A stretch of DNA of 64,000 nt from Ferruginibacter sp. HRS2-29. GTDB taxonomy: Bacteria; Bacteroidota; Bacteroidia; Chitinophagales; Chitinophagaceae. Numbering within the stretch: position 1 is the first letter of the stretch; each line of letters begins with the position of its first letter. The position numbers were made by a program, and so were the translations under genes. This document shows, piece after piece, positions 42,026 through 50,249 of the stretch. Under the pieces are notes generated by a model, which was not told the DNA's origin, searched no databases, and worked only from the letters and a program-made list of their open reading frames with translations. The stretch covers positions 62,001 through 126,000 of the forward strand of contig NZ_RJUB01000123.1 of the NCBI RefSeq assembly GCF_024343615.1, written 5' to 3'.

Positions 42026-43285
42026 TCATAAAACAACCTTATTTTTCCTGTTTTCCACTACCCGTGCATAAATATTTTCATCCAAAGCATTTTCACTTTT
42101 TGCAATCACCACAGTCGCCACAGTATTCCCGATAAAATTCACGATCGCCCTTCCTTCACTCATAAACCTATCCACACCAATCAGCAATGCAAGCCCTTCC
42201 AGCGGTATTACTTTTAATGCAGTCAGCGTGGAGGCCAGCACGATGAACCCGCTGCCTGTAACGCCTGCAGCGCCTTTGCTGGTGATGAGCAAAATTCCGA
42301 TGATGGTAAGTTGCTGCCCGATGGTGAGATCAATATTAAACACCTGGGCCAGGAAAATAATGCTCATGCTTAAATAAATTGTTGTGCCGTCGAGGTTAAA
42401 ACTGTAACCCGTTGGGATCACCAGCCCTACCACTTCTTTTTCGCAACCTGCTTCTTCCAGTTTTTTCATCACCGAAGGCAAAGCCGCTTCACTGCTGCTG
42501 CTGCCGAGTACGATCAGGATCTCTTCTTTAATATACCCTAGAAGTTTCCAAAGACTGAAACGATATTTCCAGGCTATCAGGTTAAGGACCACAAATACAA
42601 ATAACAATCCTGTACCATAAAAAGTAAGCAACAATTTTCCTAATAAATGCAGGCTTCCGAAACCGAACTTCCCAATCGTATACGCCATCCCGCCAAAAGC
42701 GCCGATGGGACTCAAGCGCATCACGATCTTCATGATGTTGAACAACACCTGGTTGATCTTTTCAAAAGTGATGATGAGAGAAGTACCATTGGGGCCCATC
42801 CATTTGAGCCCGATGGCAAATAAAATGCTGAAAAAAAGTATCTGTAAAATATCCCCTTTAGCAAATGAATCGATGATGTTGGAAGGCACGATATGTGAAA
42901 AGAATTCGCCCCAATTGAGCTCACCGGCTTTACTGCTGTATTCGGCTACTTTGGTTGCATCCAGCGATTCGTGCTGTATCCCCACACCCGGCTTAATAAT
43001 ATTGGCCATCAGCAACCCTATTACCAATGCAACCGTAGTTACGATCTCGAAATAAAGAATGGCTTTTCCCCCAATGCGGCCGGCTTTCCTGAGGTCGCCC
43101 GCGCCGGCAATCCCCAGCACGATGGTGAAGAAGATGATCGGCGCTATCACCATCCGTATCATATTGATGAATGTCTCGCTGATCAGCTTCGCCGCAGGCG
43201 CAAAAGCCGGAAAGTAATATCCTGCGGCTACACCGGCTGCAATGCCGATCAATACCTGTATGTAGAGTATTTTGAGATACTTCAT
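42026..43285 (-). CDS. Dicarboxylate/amino acid:cation symporter (DAACS)
   Basis: A 419-residue DAACS transporter for glutamate, aspartate or C4-dicarboxylates coupled to Na+ or H+. Family hallmarks include the serine-rich hairpin (VLGSSSSEAALPSVMKKLEEAG) and the GYSFNLDGTTIYLSMS segment, plus the C-terminal RAIVNFIGNTVATVVIAK. About eight membrane helices and two re-entrant loops are expected. The gene is flanked by spacers of repeats and has no partner. The 247-bp spacer on its 3' side contains a weak hairpin (GGCAATGCC near 41950) and little else. Confidence 0.92.
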   Translation of the reverse strand: MKYLKILYIQVLIGIAAGVAAGYYFPAFAPAAKLISETFINMIRMVIAPIIFFTIVLGIAGAGDLRKAGRIGGKAILYFEIVTTVALVIGLLMANIIKPGVGIQHESLDATKVAEYSSKAGELNWGEFFSHIVPSNIIDSFAKGDILQILFFSILFAIGLKWMGPNGTSLIITFEKINQVLFNIMKIVMRLSPIGAFGGMAYTIGKFGFGSLHLLGKLLLTFYGTGLLFVFVVLNLIAWKYRFSLWKLLGYIKEEILIVLGSSSSEAALPSVMKKLEEAGCEKEVVGLVIPTGYSFNLDGTTIYLSMSIIFLAQVFNIDLTIGQQLTIIGILLITSKGAAGVTGSGFIVLASTLTALKVIPLEGLALLIGVDRFMSEGRAIVNFIGNTVATVVIAKSENALDENIYARVVENRKNKVVL

Positions 43286-43287
43286 AG

Positions 43288-43416
43288 AACGTTCAACAGT
43301 TTAAAAGGTTCAAGAGTTCAAAAGGTTCAAGAGTTCAAAGTTCAAAACGTTCAGAAAGATCATACCGTTTGAATAACGTTTTGAACCTTTTGAACTCTTG
43401 AACTTTTGAACTTTTG
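43288..43416. repeat. Intergenic inverted repeat, GTTCAAAAG word
   Basis: The left arm (43288-43353) is built from GTTCAA, AAGGTTCAAGAG, GTTCAAAAC units. The right arm (43367-43416) is the complement (CTTTTGAACTCTTGAAC and others). Together they fill the spacer between the symporter and the 798-residue lipoprotein gene. Confidence 0.85.
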
Positions 43417-43422
43417 CTGAAT

Positions 43423-45819
43423 TTAATTCTTTTTGATAAAATCTCTCAAATAACTGCAACTGGTAAGCGCTTCCTGATAGAATTTTGTGTTGCCGTATTC
43501 TTTTATAAACTGCGGAAAATATTTGTTATTCCTGAAATTATCGTAGTATTTTTTCGCGGCGGCATCATAATCATCATACTTGTCATAGCCGAAATCGCTG
43601 TACTGTGGCTGACGTAAAACTTTCTGATCACATTTTGCCATCATGAAAAGGCATTTCGCTTTAAACTCTGCATTGTTGCTTTCCTGCATCGCCCTTTTAA
43701 AATATCCGTGTGCCGTAAAACATCCGTAATATTCCTTCTGGAAACCGGTAGCGCCTTCCGGAATAAAATATCCGTCGCTGCCGCTGCGGTAATATTGCAC
43801 CAGCTGCCACGCATGGCCATAATAGGTGGTATTATATAAACCCAATGCCATCTTGTAAAGATATTTAGCAGCATTAACTTTATCAGTTTCAGCAAGTTTT
43901 TTCAATCGCAGCATTTCCTGCGCAAAAGCAAGTTTGGTCGTTTTTTTTGTTTCAAAAGAAAACCGCTCTTCCCTGTCGTAAAGCAATTCGATGAACGGGT
44001 CTGTATCGATCTCATATTTTTTTGCCGTGGCCGACTTATTGAACCATTTGATCGCTTCGGCATACTTACGGTCACGTAGAAACGCAGTTCCGGCAAAGTC
44101 GGTCACATCGGCCATGCTGAGGGAATTATTGCGCACCAGATAATCTTCAAAAGCAGTTTTGTTTTTTGAGTTCAGCAATGCGTATAATTTTTCAACATCC
44201 CCGCTTACAAGGTTATTCCTCAGGTAATCCAATGCATTCTGATTATAACCATATTCTCTTTCGCGGTAGATATTGTCGGCACTGCCTATCGCCAACACTT
44301 CCTTCTGCAGATCGCCTTGCGCATGATATCGCTTGGAGATTATTTCACTCATCAGGTTGCGGTAAAATATTTTCCACTGCGATTGTTCGTAATAACCGTT
44401 TTTAAAAGGTTTATCCGATAAAGCTTTTTGCTGCAACCATTTCACTGATGGCAATATCTGCGCTTCAAAAGCCGCATCGATTTTCTCCTGTCGGTTGATG
44501 GCGACCAGCATATTGGTAAGTGACCATTGATCCTGAACTTTCGGCGTCAGCTTCATCCGCTTTGCATCTTCAAGTACAGACGTAGCGCCGCTGTAATCCC
44601 GCATCATGAACGAGAGATACGCCGCCGCCGTTTGAAAAAGCCCATCGTTACTGGTTTTCCCCGATTTTGCTGCGGAAAGGCAAATGTCTTTCAATTTTAT
44701 CACCCGTCTTTCATTTACTTTCATGGCACTGTCGTTGGCCGGGCTACTCCAGGTGTAATAGAATTCTTTGCCGCCTTTCTGTTCGTTGAGCAGTGGTGTC
44801 AGGTATACTTCTTCCAGTTTGTTCACTTCCCGTGTCACCAGTACTTCAAGCATATTCAGCCCCGGCTGGAGATCATATATTTCTTTAATAGCCGCGTTCT
44901 GATCGCCGGTGTTGCCCATGGCAAATAACGACAGCATTGCCGCTTTCTCCGAATTATTCTTACACAGTTTCGTGTATTCCTTCACGTTATCCCTGCTATC
45001 TACGCTCCAGAAAAAGCTGAGGTAATTGGATATTCTTTTTACATCATTCTCCGAAAAAGCCTTGCTGAACAGATAAGCCGCTTCTTTCTGTTTTCCGGTT
45101 CGGTATAAAGCGCCGGCTTTCAATGCCAGGCACATCGGCTGAAGCACACTCTCCGTTTTGTTTTGCGGAATATAGGCATCATAAAACCGGATGGCTTCTT
45201 CGTATCTCCCGCTGTAGTGCGCCAGCCTGATAAGCTGGTAGGCATATTTGAGTTTGAACAGTTCCTGTTTTGCCGCAGCATATAGCTGCAACCCACCTTT
45301 TATCTGCTTTGCCATGATCACACTATCCCGTTTCATCGGCTCCCATTGGTTGAACTCCCCGGTAACGTTTGGTTGTACCTGCTTCGCAAAAAGGATATAC
45401 CCCAACGCTTCCAGGTCTTTCTTTTCCTGGAAAAATTTTGTCATGCTGTTGCGCTTCACGCTATCGGGGATTTTCAAAGGCTGCGCTTTTTCGAGGTGGT
45501 AATAAAGATTATTGACGTCTTTGTAGCCATATTCCGTCACGAATTGCCTGGCATCTTTTTCATTCGCAACGGCGCCGGTGTAAGCCGACCACTCTTTTGC
45601 CAGCACATCAGTTGATTGTACCGGGTCATTTTCGTCGTATAAAAAATTATAGCCGGTATAATAAAACGGTTGAAACGTATTGCTGCCGGATATATGCTGG
45701 TAAAAAAATGAAGTATAATAATCGTATGGATCGATTTCGGGACCGCAGCCGATGATATTTTGCGGAAAGAAAATAATGGATGAGCTAACGAAGGCTGTTG
45801 TAAATATTTTCCAGTTCAT
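43423..45819 (-). CDS. Large uncharacterised lipoprotein with TPR-like helical repeats
   Basis: A 798-residue exported protein. The N-terminus MNWKIFTTAFVSSSIIFF ends in IIGC, a lipobox with a Cys near residue 25. The body is a helical repeat, with paired tetratricopeptide-like segments such as YQLIRLAHYSGRYEEAIRFY, CLALKAGALYRTGKQKEAAY and FLRDRKYAEAIKWFNKSA. No enzyme motif is evident. The gene begins within the end of the next upstream gene (35-bp overlap), so the two are translationally coupled and probably act together. The function of the pair is unknown. Confidence 0.7.
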   Translation of the reverse strand: MNWKIFTTAFVSSSIIFFPQNIIGCGPEIDPYDYYTSFFYQHISGSNTFQPFYYTGYNFLYDENDPVQSTDVLAKEWSAYTGAVANEKDARQFVTEYGYKDVNNLYYHLEKAQPLKIPDSVKRNSMTKFFQEKKDLEALGYILFAKQVQPNVTGEFNQWEPMKRDSVIMAKQIKGGLQLYAAAKQELFKLKYAYQLIRLAHYSGRYEEAIRFYDAYIPQNKTESVLQPMCLALKAGALYRTGKQKEAAYLFSKAFSENDVKRISNYLSFFWSVDSRDNVKEYTKLCKNNSEKAAMLSLFAMGNTGDQNAAIKEIYDLQPGLNMLEVLVTREVNKLEEVYLTPLLNEQKGGKEFYYTWSSPANDSAMKVNERRVIKLKDICLSAAKSGKTSNDGLFQTAAAYLSFMMRDYSGATSVLEDAKRMKLTPKVQDQWSLTNMLVAINRQEKIDAAFEAQILPSVKWLQQKALSDKPFKNGYYEQSQWKIFYRNLMSEIISKRYHAQGDLQKEVLAIGSADNIYREREYGYNQNALDYLRNNLVSGDVEKLYALLNSKNKTAFEDYLVRNNSLSMADVTDFAGTAFLRDRKYAEAIKWFNKSATAKKYEIDTDPFIELLYDREERFSFETKKTTKLAFAQEMLRLKKLAETDKVNAAKYLYKMALGLYNTTYYGHAWQLVQYYRSGSDGYFIPEGATGFQKEYYGCFTAHGYFKRAMQESNNAEFKAKCLFMMAKCDQKVLRQPQYSDFGYDKYDDYDAAAKKYYDNFRNNKYFPQFIKEYGNTKFYQEALTSCSYLRDFIKKN

Positions 45820-46837
45820 ACGAAGTGTATTTACTTAAAGTTAAAGAATCGAGGTGATAGAGAGAAACGTTGATGGCACCGGCTTTCAAACGGCCGGCCA
45901 GCATTTTCCCACTGGCCAGCACTACTTCGTACCCGCTAGTTTCGTTGCGGAGCACATCCTCTTTTTTAAATGAATACCCGTCCAGTGTTGTGTCGGCCAA
46001 TACCCTGTACCGGTTCCCGCTTTTTGCGAAAGCGGCAGAATTCAGCTGCCGGGCATCAAAGTTTTGTATAAGCCCTGCAAATTGTCCTTTGCGCAACAAT
46101 ACATTCCATTCAAATACCGGTAACCCCACGTCCAGCGGCAATGGATACCTGTCAAGCTTGCCGATGTACTTTTCCAGCTCTGCTTTTTCTATAATGGAAT
46201 TATCTGTCTTGATATTTTTCAGGTTGCCCATATTATAACACATCAGCAGTCCTTTATTTACCGGTGGAACTCCTGTCTTCTCCAGGTATTTCACCTGGTG
46301 CAGGCGTATGGTAGCCGATACGGTGAGTGCAGGGTTCAACTCACGGATGGCCGAAAGCAAGGCGAAATAGTTGTTTTTGGAAACAGATGTCCAGTCGCAA
46401 TCTATCTGTATCTCCTCGATACCATGCAGATTATTTGCTGCCGCGATAGCATTCACCAGCCCGGAAATTTTCTGCGCAAAAGACCTCACTTTCAGGCTAT
46501 CCGCCTGCTGTATGCATTCATTGGTGATAAAAACGGCAGGTATGATTTTTTTGTGCTGAAGAAATACCGTGTCAACTATCCTCACCTGTGCTACCGGCAC
46601 TTCCGCCCGGGTCCTGGCATCCCATTCCACATCAAAAAATTTGAGATAGATCGTGTTAATGTCAAGATCCTGTATCGATTTCTTTTCCTGTGCGGATAAT
46701 TTAAAAACGGATTTCCAGAAATAAACCGAGCGGTGGATGGTGCGTGGCGGATGCGTGGAAGTTTCCCGGCAGGAGACGATGGCTGCCAATAGCAGCAACA
46801 TTATTATCTTTAAGCCGATATTTTTTTGCTGCATCAT
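45785..46837 (-). CDS. Uncharacterised lipoprotein with TIM-barrel-like domain
   Basis: A 350-residue lipoprotein (MLLLLAAIVSC, Cys23). The mature region looks like a (beta/alpha)8 barrel: NTIYLKFFDVEWDA, an EIQIDCDWT strand with Asp146 and Asp148 that resembles a GH18-type catalytic strand, then MCYNMGN and DVGLPVFEW. GH18 enzymes need a glutamate at the end of the DxxDxDxE motif; here Thr follows Trp, so activity is doubtful. It overlaps the 798-residue TPR-like gene by 35 bp, upstream of it in the same transcript. Confidence 0.65.
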   Translation of the reverse strand: MMQQKNIGLKIIMLLLLAAIVSCRETSTHPPRTIHRSVYFWKSVFKLSAQEKKSIQDLDINTIYLKFFDVEWDARTRAEVPVAQVRIVDTVFLQHKKIIPAVFITNECIQQADSLKVRSFAQKISGLVNAIAAANNLHGIEEIQIDCDWTSVSKNNYFALLSAIRELNPALTVSATIRLHQVKYLEKTGVPPVNKGLLMCYNMGNLKNIKTDNSIIEKAELEKYIGKLDRYPLPLDVGLPVFEWNVLLRKGQFAGLIQNFDARQLNSAAFAKSGNRYRVLADTTLDGYSFKKEDVLRNETSGYEVVLASGKMLAGRLKAGAINVSLYHLDSLTLSKYTSYELENIYNSLR

Positions 46838-46855
46838 GGATGTAAATTAAAATAA

Positions 46856-46889
46856 AAACCCCGGAGGTTTTGTAAAACCTCCGGGGTTT
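46856..46889. repeat. 16-bp perfect hairpin, AAACCCCGGAGGTTTT
   Basis: The left arm 46856-46871 and right arm 46874-46889 are perfect complements with a 2-bp loop. It sits between the divergent lipoprotein and ABC genes. On the minus strand a T-rich run follows, as in a terminator, yet the next gene on that strand starts right after, so its role is unclear. Confidence 0.7.
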
Positions 46890-46914
46890 GATCCGATTGC
46901 TTTCGGTAAATTTG
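46887..46914 (+). promoter_or_regulatory. Weak candidate promoter of the ABC exporter pair
   Basis: TTTG (46887-46890) and TAAATTTG (46907-46914) are 16 bp apart, shorter than the usual spacing. The TAnnTTTG element is clear, the upstream element less so. It would start transcription about 40 bp before the ATPase gene. Confidence 0.4.
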
Positions 46915-46962
46915 TAACAAATCTCTTAACACAGCATCAAACCTCAAAATACTATCATCAAT

Positions 46963-47889
46963 ATGAATCTACTGGAAGTAAAAAATGTACAAAAATATTT
47001 TGCTACCCAAAAAGCGGTAGACGATATCAGCTTCACGATCGAAAAGGGCAGCATCTTTGGGTTGCTCGGGCCAAACGGTGCCGGCAAGACGACGCTGCTG
47101 AGGATGATCACCGGGATCTTTTACCAGGATAGCGGCGATATCACTTTCCAGGGCAAACCCTTCAGGGCACTGGAAGATGCCGCCAACATTGGCTACATGC
47201 CTGAAGAAAGGGGATTGTATAAAAAAATGAAGATAGGCGAGCAGGCCATTTACCTGGCAAGACTCAAAGGATTGAGCAAAACCGAAGCCACGGAAAGAGT
47301 GAAGGAATGGTTTGCCAGATTTGAAATGCAAAGCTGGTGGAACAAAAAAGTAGAAGACCTCAGCAAGGGTATGAGCCAGAAGCTCCAGTTTGTAACCACC
47401 GTGCTGCACAAGCCTTCCCTGATCATACTGGATGAGCCTTTCAGCGGACTGGATCCCGTAAATGCAAACCTGATAAAAGACGAGATATTCAAGCTGGCGA
47501 AGAATGGCAGCACGATCATTTTCAGCACACACCGTATGGAACAGGTGGAAGAGATCTGCGACCATATCATCCTGCTCAACAAAGGAAAGAAGATACTGGA
47601 TGGCACGATCAGGAGTGTAAAACAAGAGTTTAAGGATAATGTATACCAGGTAGGCGTATCAACACGCCCCGAAGATCTCGCTACTTACCTTTTTGATGTG
47701 GTAGAGCATCAGCCCGATCAGCTGCTTATCAAACTGGCACACGATTCTACACCCAACGATGTGTTGAGTTACTTCATCGGCAAGAACATCCCGATCACTT
47801 CGTTCAATGAAGTGATGCCTTCGCTGAACGATATTTTCATCAAGCTGGTGGAAGGCACACAGGCGGCAAGACAATTTCAAAAGATCTGA
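46963..47889 (+). CDS. ABC-2 transporter ATP-binding protein
   Basis: A 308-residue ATPase. Walker A is GPNGAGKTT (near residue 38), the signature loop is LSKGMSQKLQ, Walker B is LIILDEPFSGLDP and the H-loop is in STHRMEQ. The C-terminal 80 residues resemble the DUF4162 domain of NatA-type and drug/sodium exporters. The permease gene follows 20 bp later. Substrate unknown. Confidence 0.93.
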   Translation: MNLLEVKNVQKYFATQKAVDDISFTIEKGSIFGLLGPNGAGKTTLLRMITGIFYQDSGDITFQGKPFRALEDAANIGYMPEERGLYKKMKIGEQAIYLARLKGLSKTEATERVKEWFARFEMQSWWNKKVEDLSKGMSQKLQFVTTVLHKPSLIILDEPFSGLDPVNANLIKDEIFKLAKNGSTIIFSTHRMEQVEEICDHIILLNKGKKILDGTIRSVKQEFKDNVYQVGVSTRPEDLATYLFDVVEHQPDQLLIKLAHDSTPNDVLSYFIGKNIPITSFNEVMPSLNDIFIKLVEGTQAARQFQKI

Positions 47890-47909
47890 TAACTTTTTAA
47901 AGTATTATA

Positions 47910-49175
47910 ATGAACAAGATTGGATTAATAATCGGCAGAGAATATTTTACCCGGGTAAAGAAAAAATCATTTTTATTGACTACCATATTGGTTCCCCTGG
48001 TGATATTGGGTTTTTATGTCGCTATTATCGCGATAGCAGTAAAAGGCGGTTCTGACAAACAGCTGATCGGCATCGTAGATGAAGGCGGGATCTTTTCCGA
48101 TAGCAGCATCGTGGTACCGGGCAGCACTACTTCTTTCAAGTTGATAAAAAATGAAACGGAAAACAGTTTTATCCCTAAATACAAATCAGCAGGGTACAGC
48201 GCTTTCATATACGTACCAAAGATCGCCCTCGATGCGCCCTCCGGGATCGTGCTGCACAGTACAGCATCGGCCAGTATGAGCACTTTAAAAACGGTAAGGA
48301 TGCTTGTAAACGGGGCGGTGCAAAACAAGCGACTGGTAGCCGGCGGCATAGATCCGGTAAAATTCAGGGCTATTTCAGCGCAGGTGAATGTGGAGAATAC
48401 CATCGACACAAACGATGGCAGCAAAAAAGGTAATACCGGCGTGGCTTACGGGTTCTCACTGGCCTGCGGAATGCTGATCTACCTGATGATGATCATTTAC
48501 GGTACACAGGTGATGCGTGGTGTTACTGAAGAAAAAACAAACAGGATCGCGGAAGTGGTGATCAGCTCTGTAAAACCATTTGAACTGATGATGGGTAAGA
48601 TCATAGGCATCGGCGCCGTAGGACTTACACAATTCGCCATCTGGATATTACTGGCCACGGCAGGCACGCAGCTTGTGCCTTTACTGATACCTGCAGCAGC
48701 CGGACAGGGCTCCATGTTAACAACATTTTTCCAGGGATTGGCTTCCTTGCCATTATTAAAATCAGGCTTTTATTTCCTCTTTTATTTCCTTGGCGGATAT
48801 CTTACTTATGCCTCTTTATTTGCAGCCGTAGGCAGCGTGGTAAGCGAAGACCAGCAGGAAGCGCAGCAGCTTATGTTCCCGATACTCATGCCGATCATCC
48901 TTGGCTTTGTGATCATGATGCAGGCCATCAATGAACCCAACAGCAGCCTGGCAGTCTTCGGCAGTCTTTTCCCACTCACCTCACCGATCGTGATGATGGG
49001 CAGGATCACTTCCGAAATACCTTTATGGCAGGTGGCTGCTTCTATGCTGCTGCTGGTAGGATGTTTCCTCTTCCTCACCTGGATAACAGGCAAGATATAC
49101 CGCACCGGGATATTGATGTACGGTAAGAAACCAAGCTGGAAAGAAATGTTGAAATGGGCTTTTAGAAAATCATAA
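47910..49175 (+). CDS. ABC-2 transporter permease (NatB-like)
   Basis: A 421-residue membrane protein with an N-terminal helix (SFLLTTILVPLVILGFYVAI), a large extracytoplasmic domain (about 50-180), then at least five helices near the C-terminus (for example GFSLACGMLIYLMMIIYGTQ, LPLLKSGFYFLFYFLGGYLT). This is the NatB/ABC-2 exporter shape. The short gap to the ATPase gene supports a two-gene exporter, possibly for sodium or a peptide/drug. It ends 3 bp before the convergent Wzz gene's stop. Confidence 0.88.
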   Translation: MNKIGLIIGREYFTRVKKKSFLLTTILVPLVILGFYVAIIAIAVKGGSDKQLIGIVDEGGIFSDSSIVVPGSTTSFKLIKNETENSFIPKYKSAGYSAFIYVPKIALDAPSGIVLHSTASASMSTLKTVRMLVNGAVQNKRLVAGGIDPVKFRAISAQVNVENTIDTNDGSKKGNTGVAYGFSLACGMLIYLMMIIYGTQVMRGVTEEKTNRIAEVVISSVKPFELMMGKIIGIGAVGLTQFAIWILLATAGTQLVPLLIPAAAGQGSMLTTFFQGLASLPLLKSGFYFLFYFLGGYLTYASLFAAVGSVVSEDQQEAQQLMFPILMPIILGFVIMMQAINEPNSSLAVFGSLFPLTSPIVMMGRITSEIPLWQVAASMLLLVGCFLFLTWITGKIYRTGILMYGKKPSWKEMLKWAFRKS

Positions 49176-49178
49176 ATT

Positions 49179-50237
49179 CTATGCTGTAGTGGCAGTAGTG
49201 GATGTAGCATCCGCTGCTGCCGTTGCAGTTTTTTCGTCCCCGAATACAGCATTGTTGATCTCATCGTTGATATATTTATAAACGATATCACTGATGAGAA
49301 CGATGGCACCCAAAAAGCAGCCTAATGCAAAACCAAGCACTGCATAAACCATTGCCGAAGTCCTTTTTTCTTCAAATGGCGGATCGGGTTTATCCAGCGT
49401 TTCGATGATCGGTGTTACTTTCTGCCAGCGCCATAAAGCTTCTTCACGATTATTGGCAGCCGCATCGCGTTGATGCACCACACGACTTTTATCGTTGATG
49501 AGATTTTCTTTCGGGATGACGTATTCTATCTTTTCCGCCGGAACAAATAAAGTGGTATTGGCCATGTGAATGGCTTTTTTGTCATACGTATCCAGTACTT
49601 CGTTCAGAGAATCCATTTTACGCACGGTAAAATCATAATCAAAACGGGCCTTTTTTACTTTAAGGTCCTTATAGAATTGTGATATCTTATCGATCAACAC
49701 ATAGCTGATAGGTGATATGATATTCTTATCCGTACTGCTGAAAGTAAGTTCCAGAATTCCGTTCTTATTGATCTTTGCCGTCATGCCCAACTTGATGATC
49801 TCGCCACCAATGGCTCTCATGGCGGTATCGCTCCTGGGATTTTTAAATGTCTTGCCAAAGAATGATGTTGAATTATTCTCATTGTCCATCAACAGCTCCG
49901 CGATGCGTTTGTTGCCCAGTTCAGGCACTCTTTCCATCGCCACGGCTTCACGGGTGGTACGGCTTGTTGCCAGCTCCACGATGTTGATGGAAGCTTCCTG
50001 GCTGAAACTTTTTGGCGCATCGGAAATACCGGTAAGCGTACTGATAAGACTGCTGGTTGCAGAGTTTTCGTTGGAAGCAGTAAGGGGAAAAACAGATGCT
50101 TTTGCCGTGTAGACCACAGGGATTCGCTTGGCATATATATACAACGCACCACCCAGCAATATTCCTGCTACCAATATCAGCAACTTGAGCTTTCCGAGCC
50201 TTCTGACTATTTTTCGTGTAAGTTCTATTGTCGTCAC
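49179..50237 (-). CDS. Wzz/GumC-type polysaccharide chain-length determinant
   Basis: A 352-residue inner-membrane protein of the Wzz/GumC family. Two helices flank a large periplasmic region: KLLILVAGILLGGALYIYA (about 17-35) and VYAVLGFALGCFLGAIVLISD (about 293-315). The periplasmic part is helical (KKARFDYDFTVRKMDSLNEVLD). No tyrosine-kinase domain follows; the tail is Ala/Thr-rich. It follows the SLBB export gene (12 bp apart), so both probably export and size an extracellular or capsular polysaccharide. Glycosyltransferases are not present in the window. Confidence 0.85.
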   Translation of the reverse strand: MTTIELTRKIVRRLGKLKLLILVAGILLGGALYIYAKRIPVVYTAKASVFPLTASNENSATSSLISTLTGISDAPKSFSQEASINIVELATSRTTREAVAMERVPELGNKRIAELLMDNENNSTSFFGKTFKNPRSDTAMRAIGGEIIKLGMTAKINKNGILELTFSSTDKNIISPISYVLIDKISQFYKDLKVKKARFDYDFTVRKMDSLNEVLDTYDKKAIHMANTTLFVPAEKIEYVIPKENLINDKSRVVHQRDAAANNREEALWRWQKVTPIIETLDKPDPPFEEKRTSAMVYAVLGFALGCFLGAIVLISDIVYKYINDEINNAVFGDEKTATAAADATSTTATTA

Positions 50238-50249
50238 CGGTTACAAGAT

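Noticed and set aside
40564-43416. Possible CRISPR arrays in the GTTCAAAAG spacers
   Set aside because: Units are about 9 bp and contiguous, with no unique spacers, and arms are reverse complements. No cas gene is nearby.
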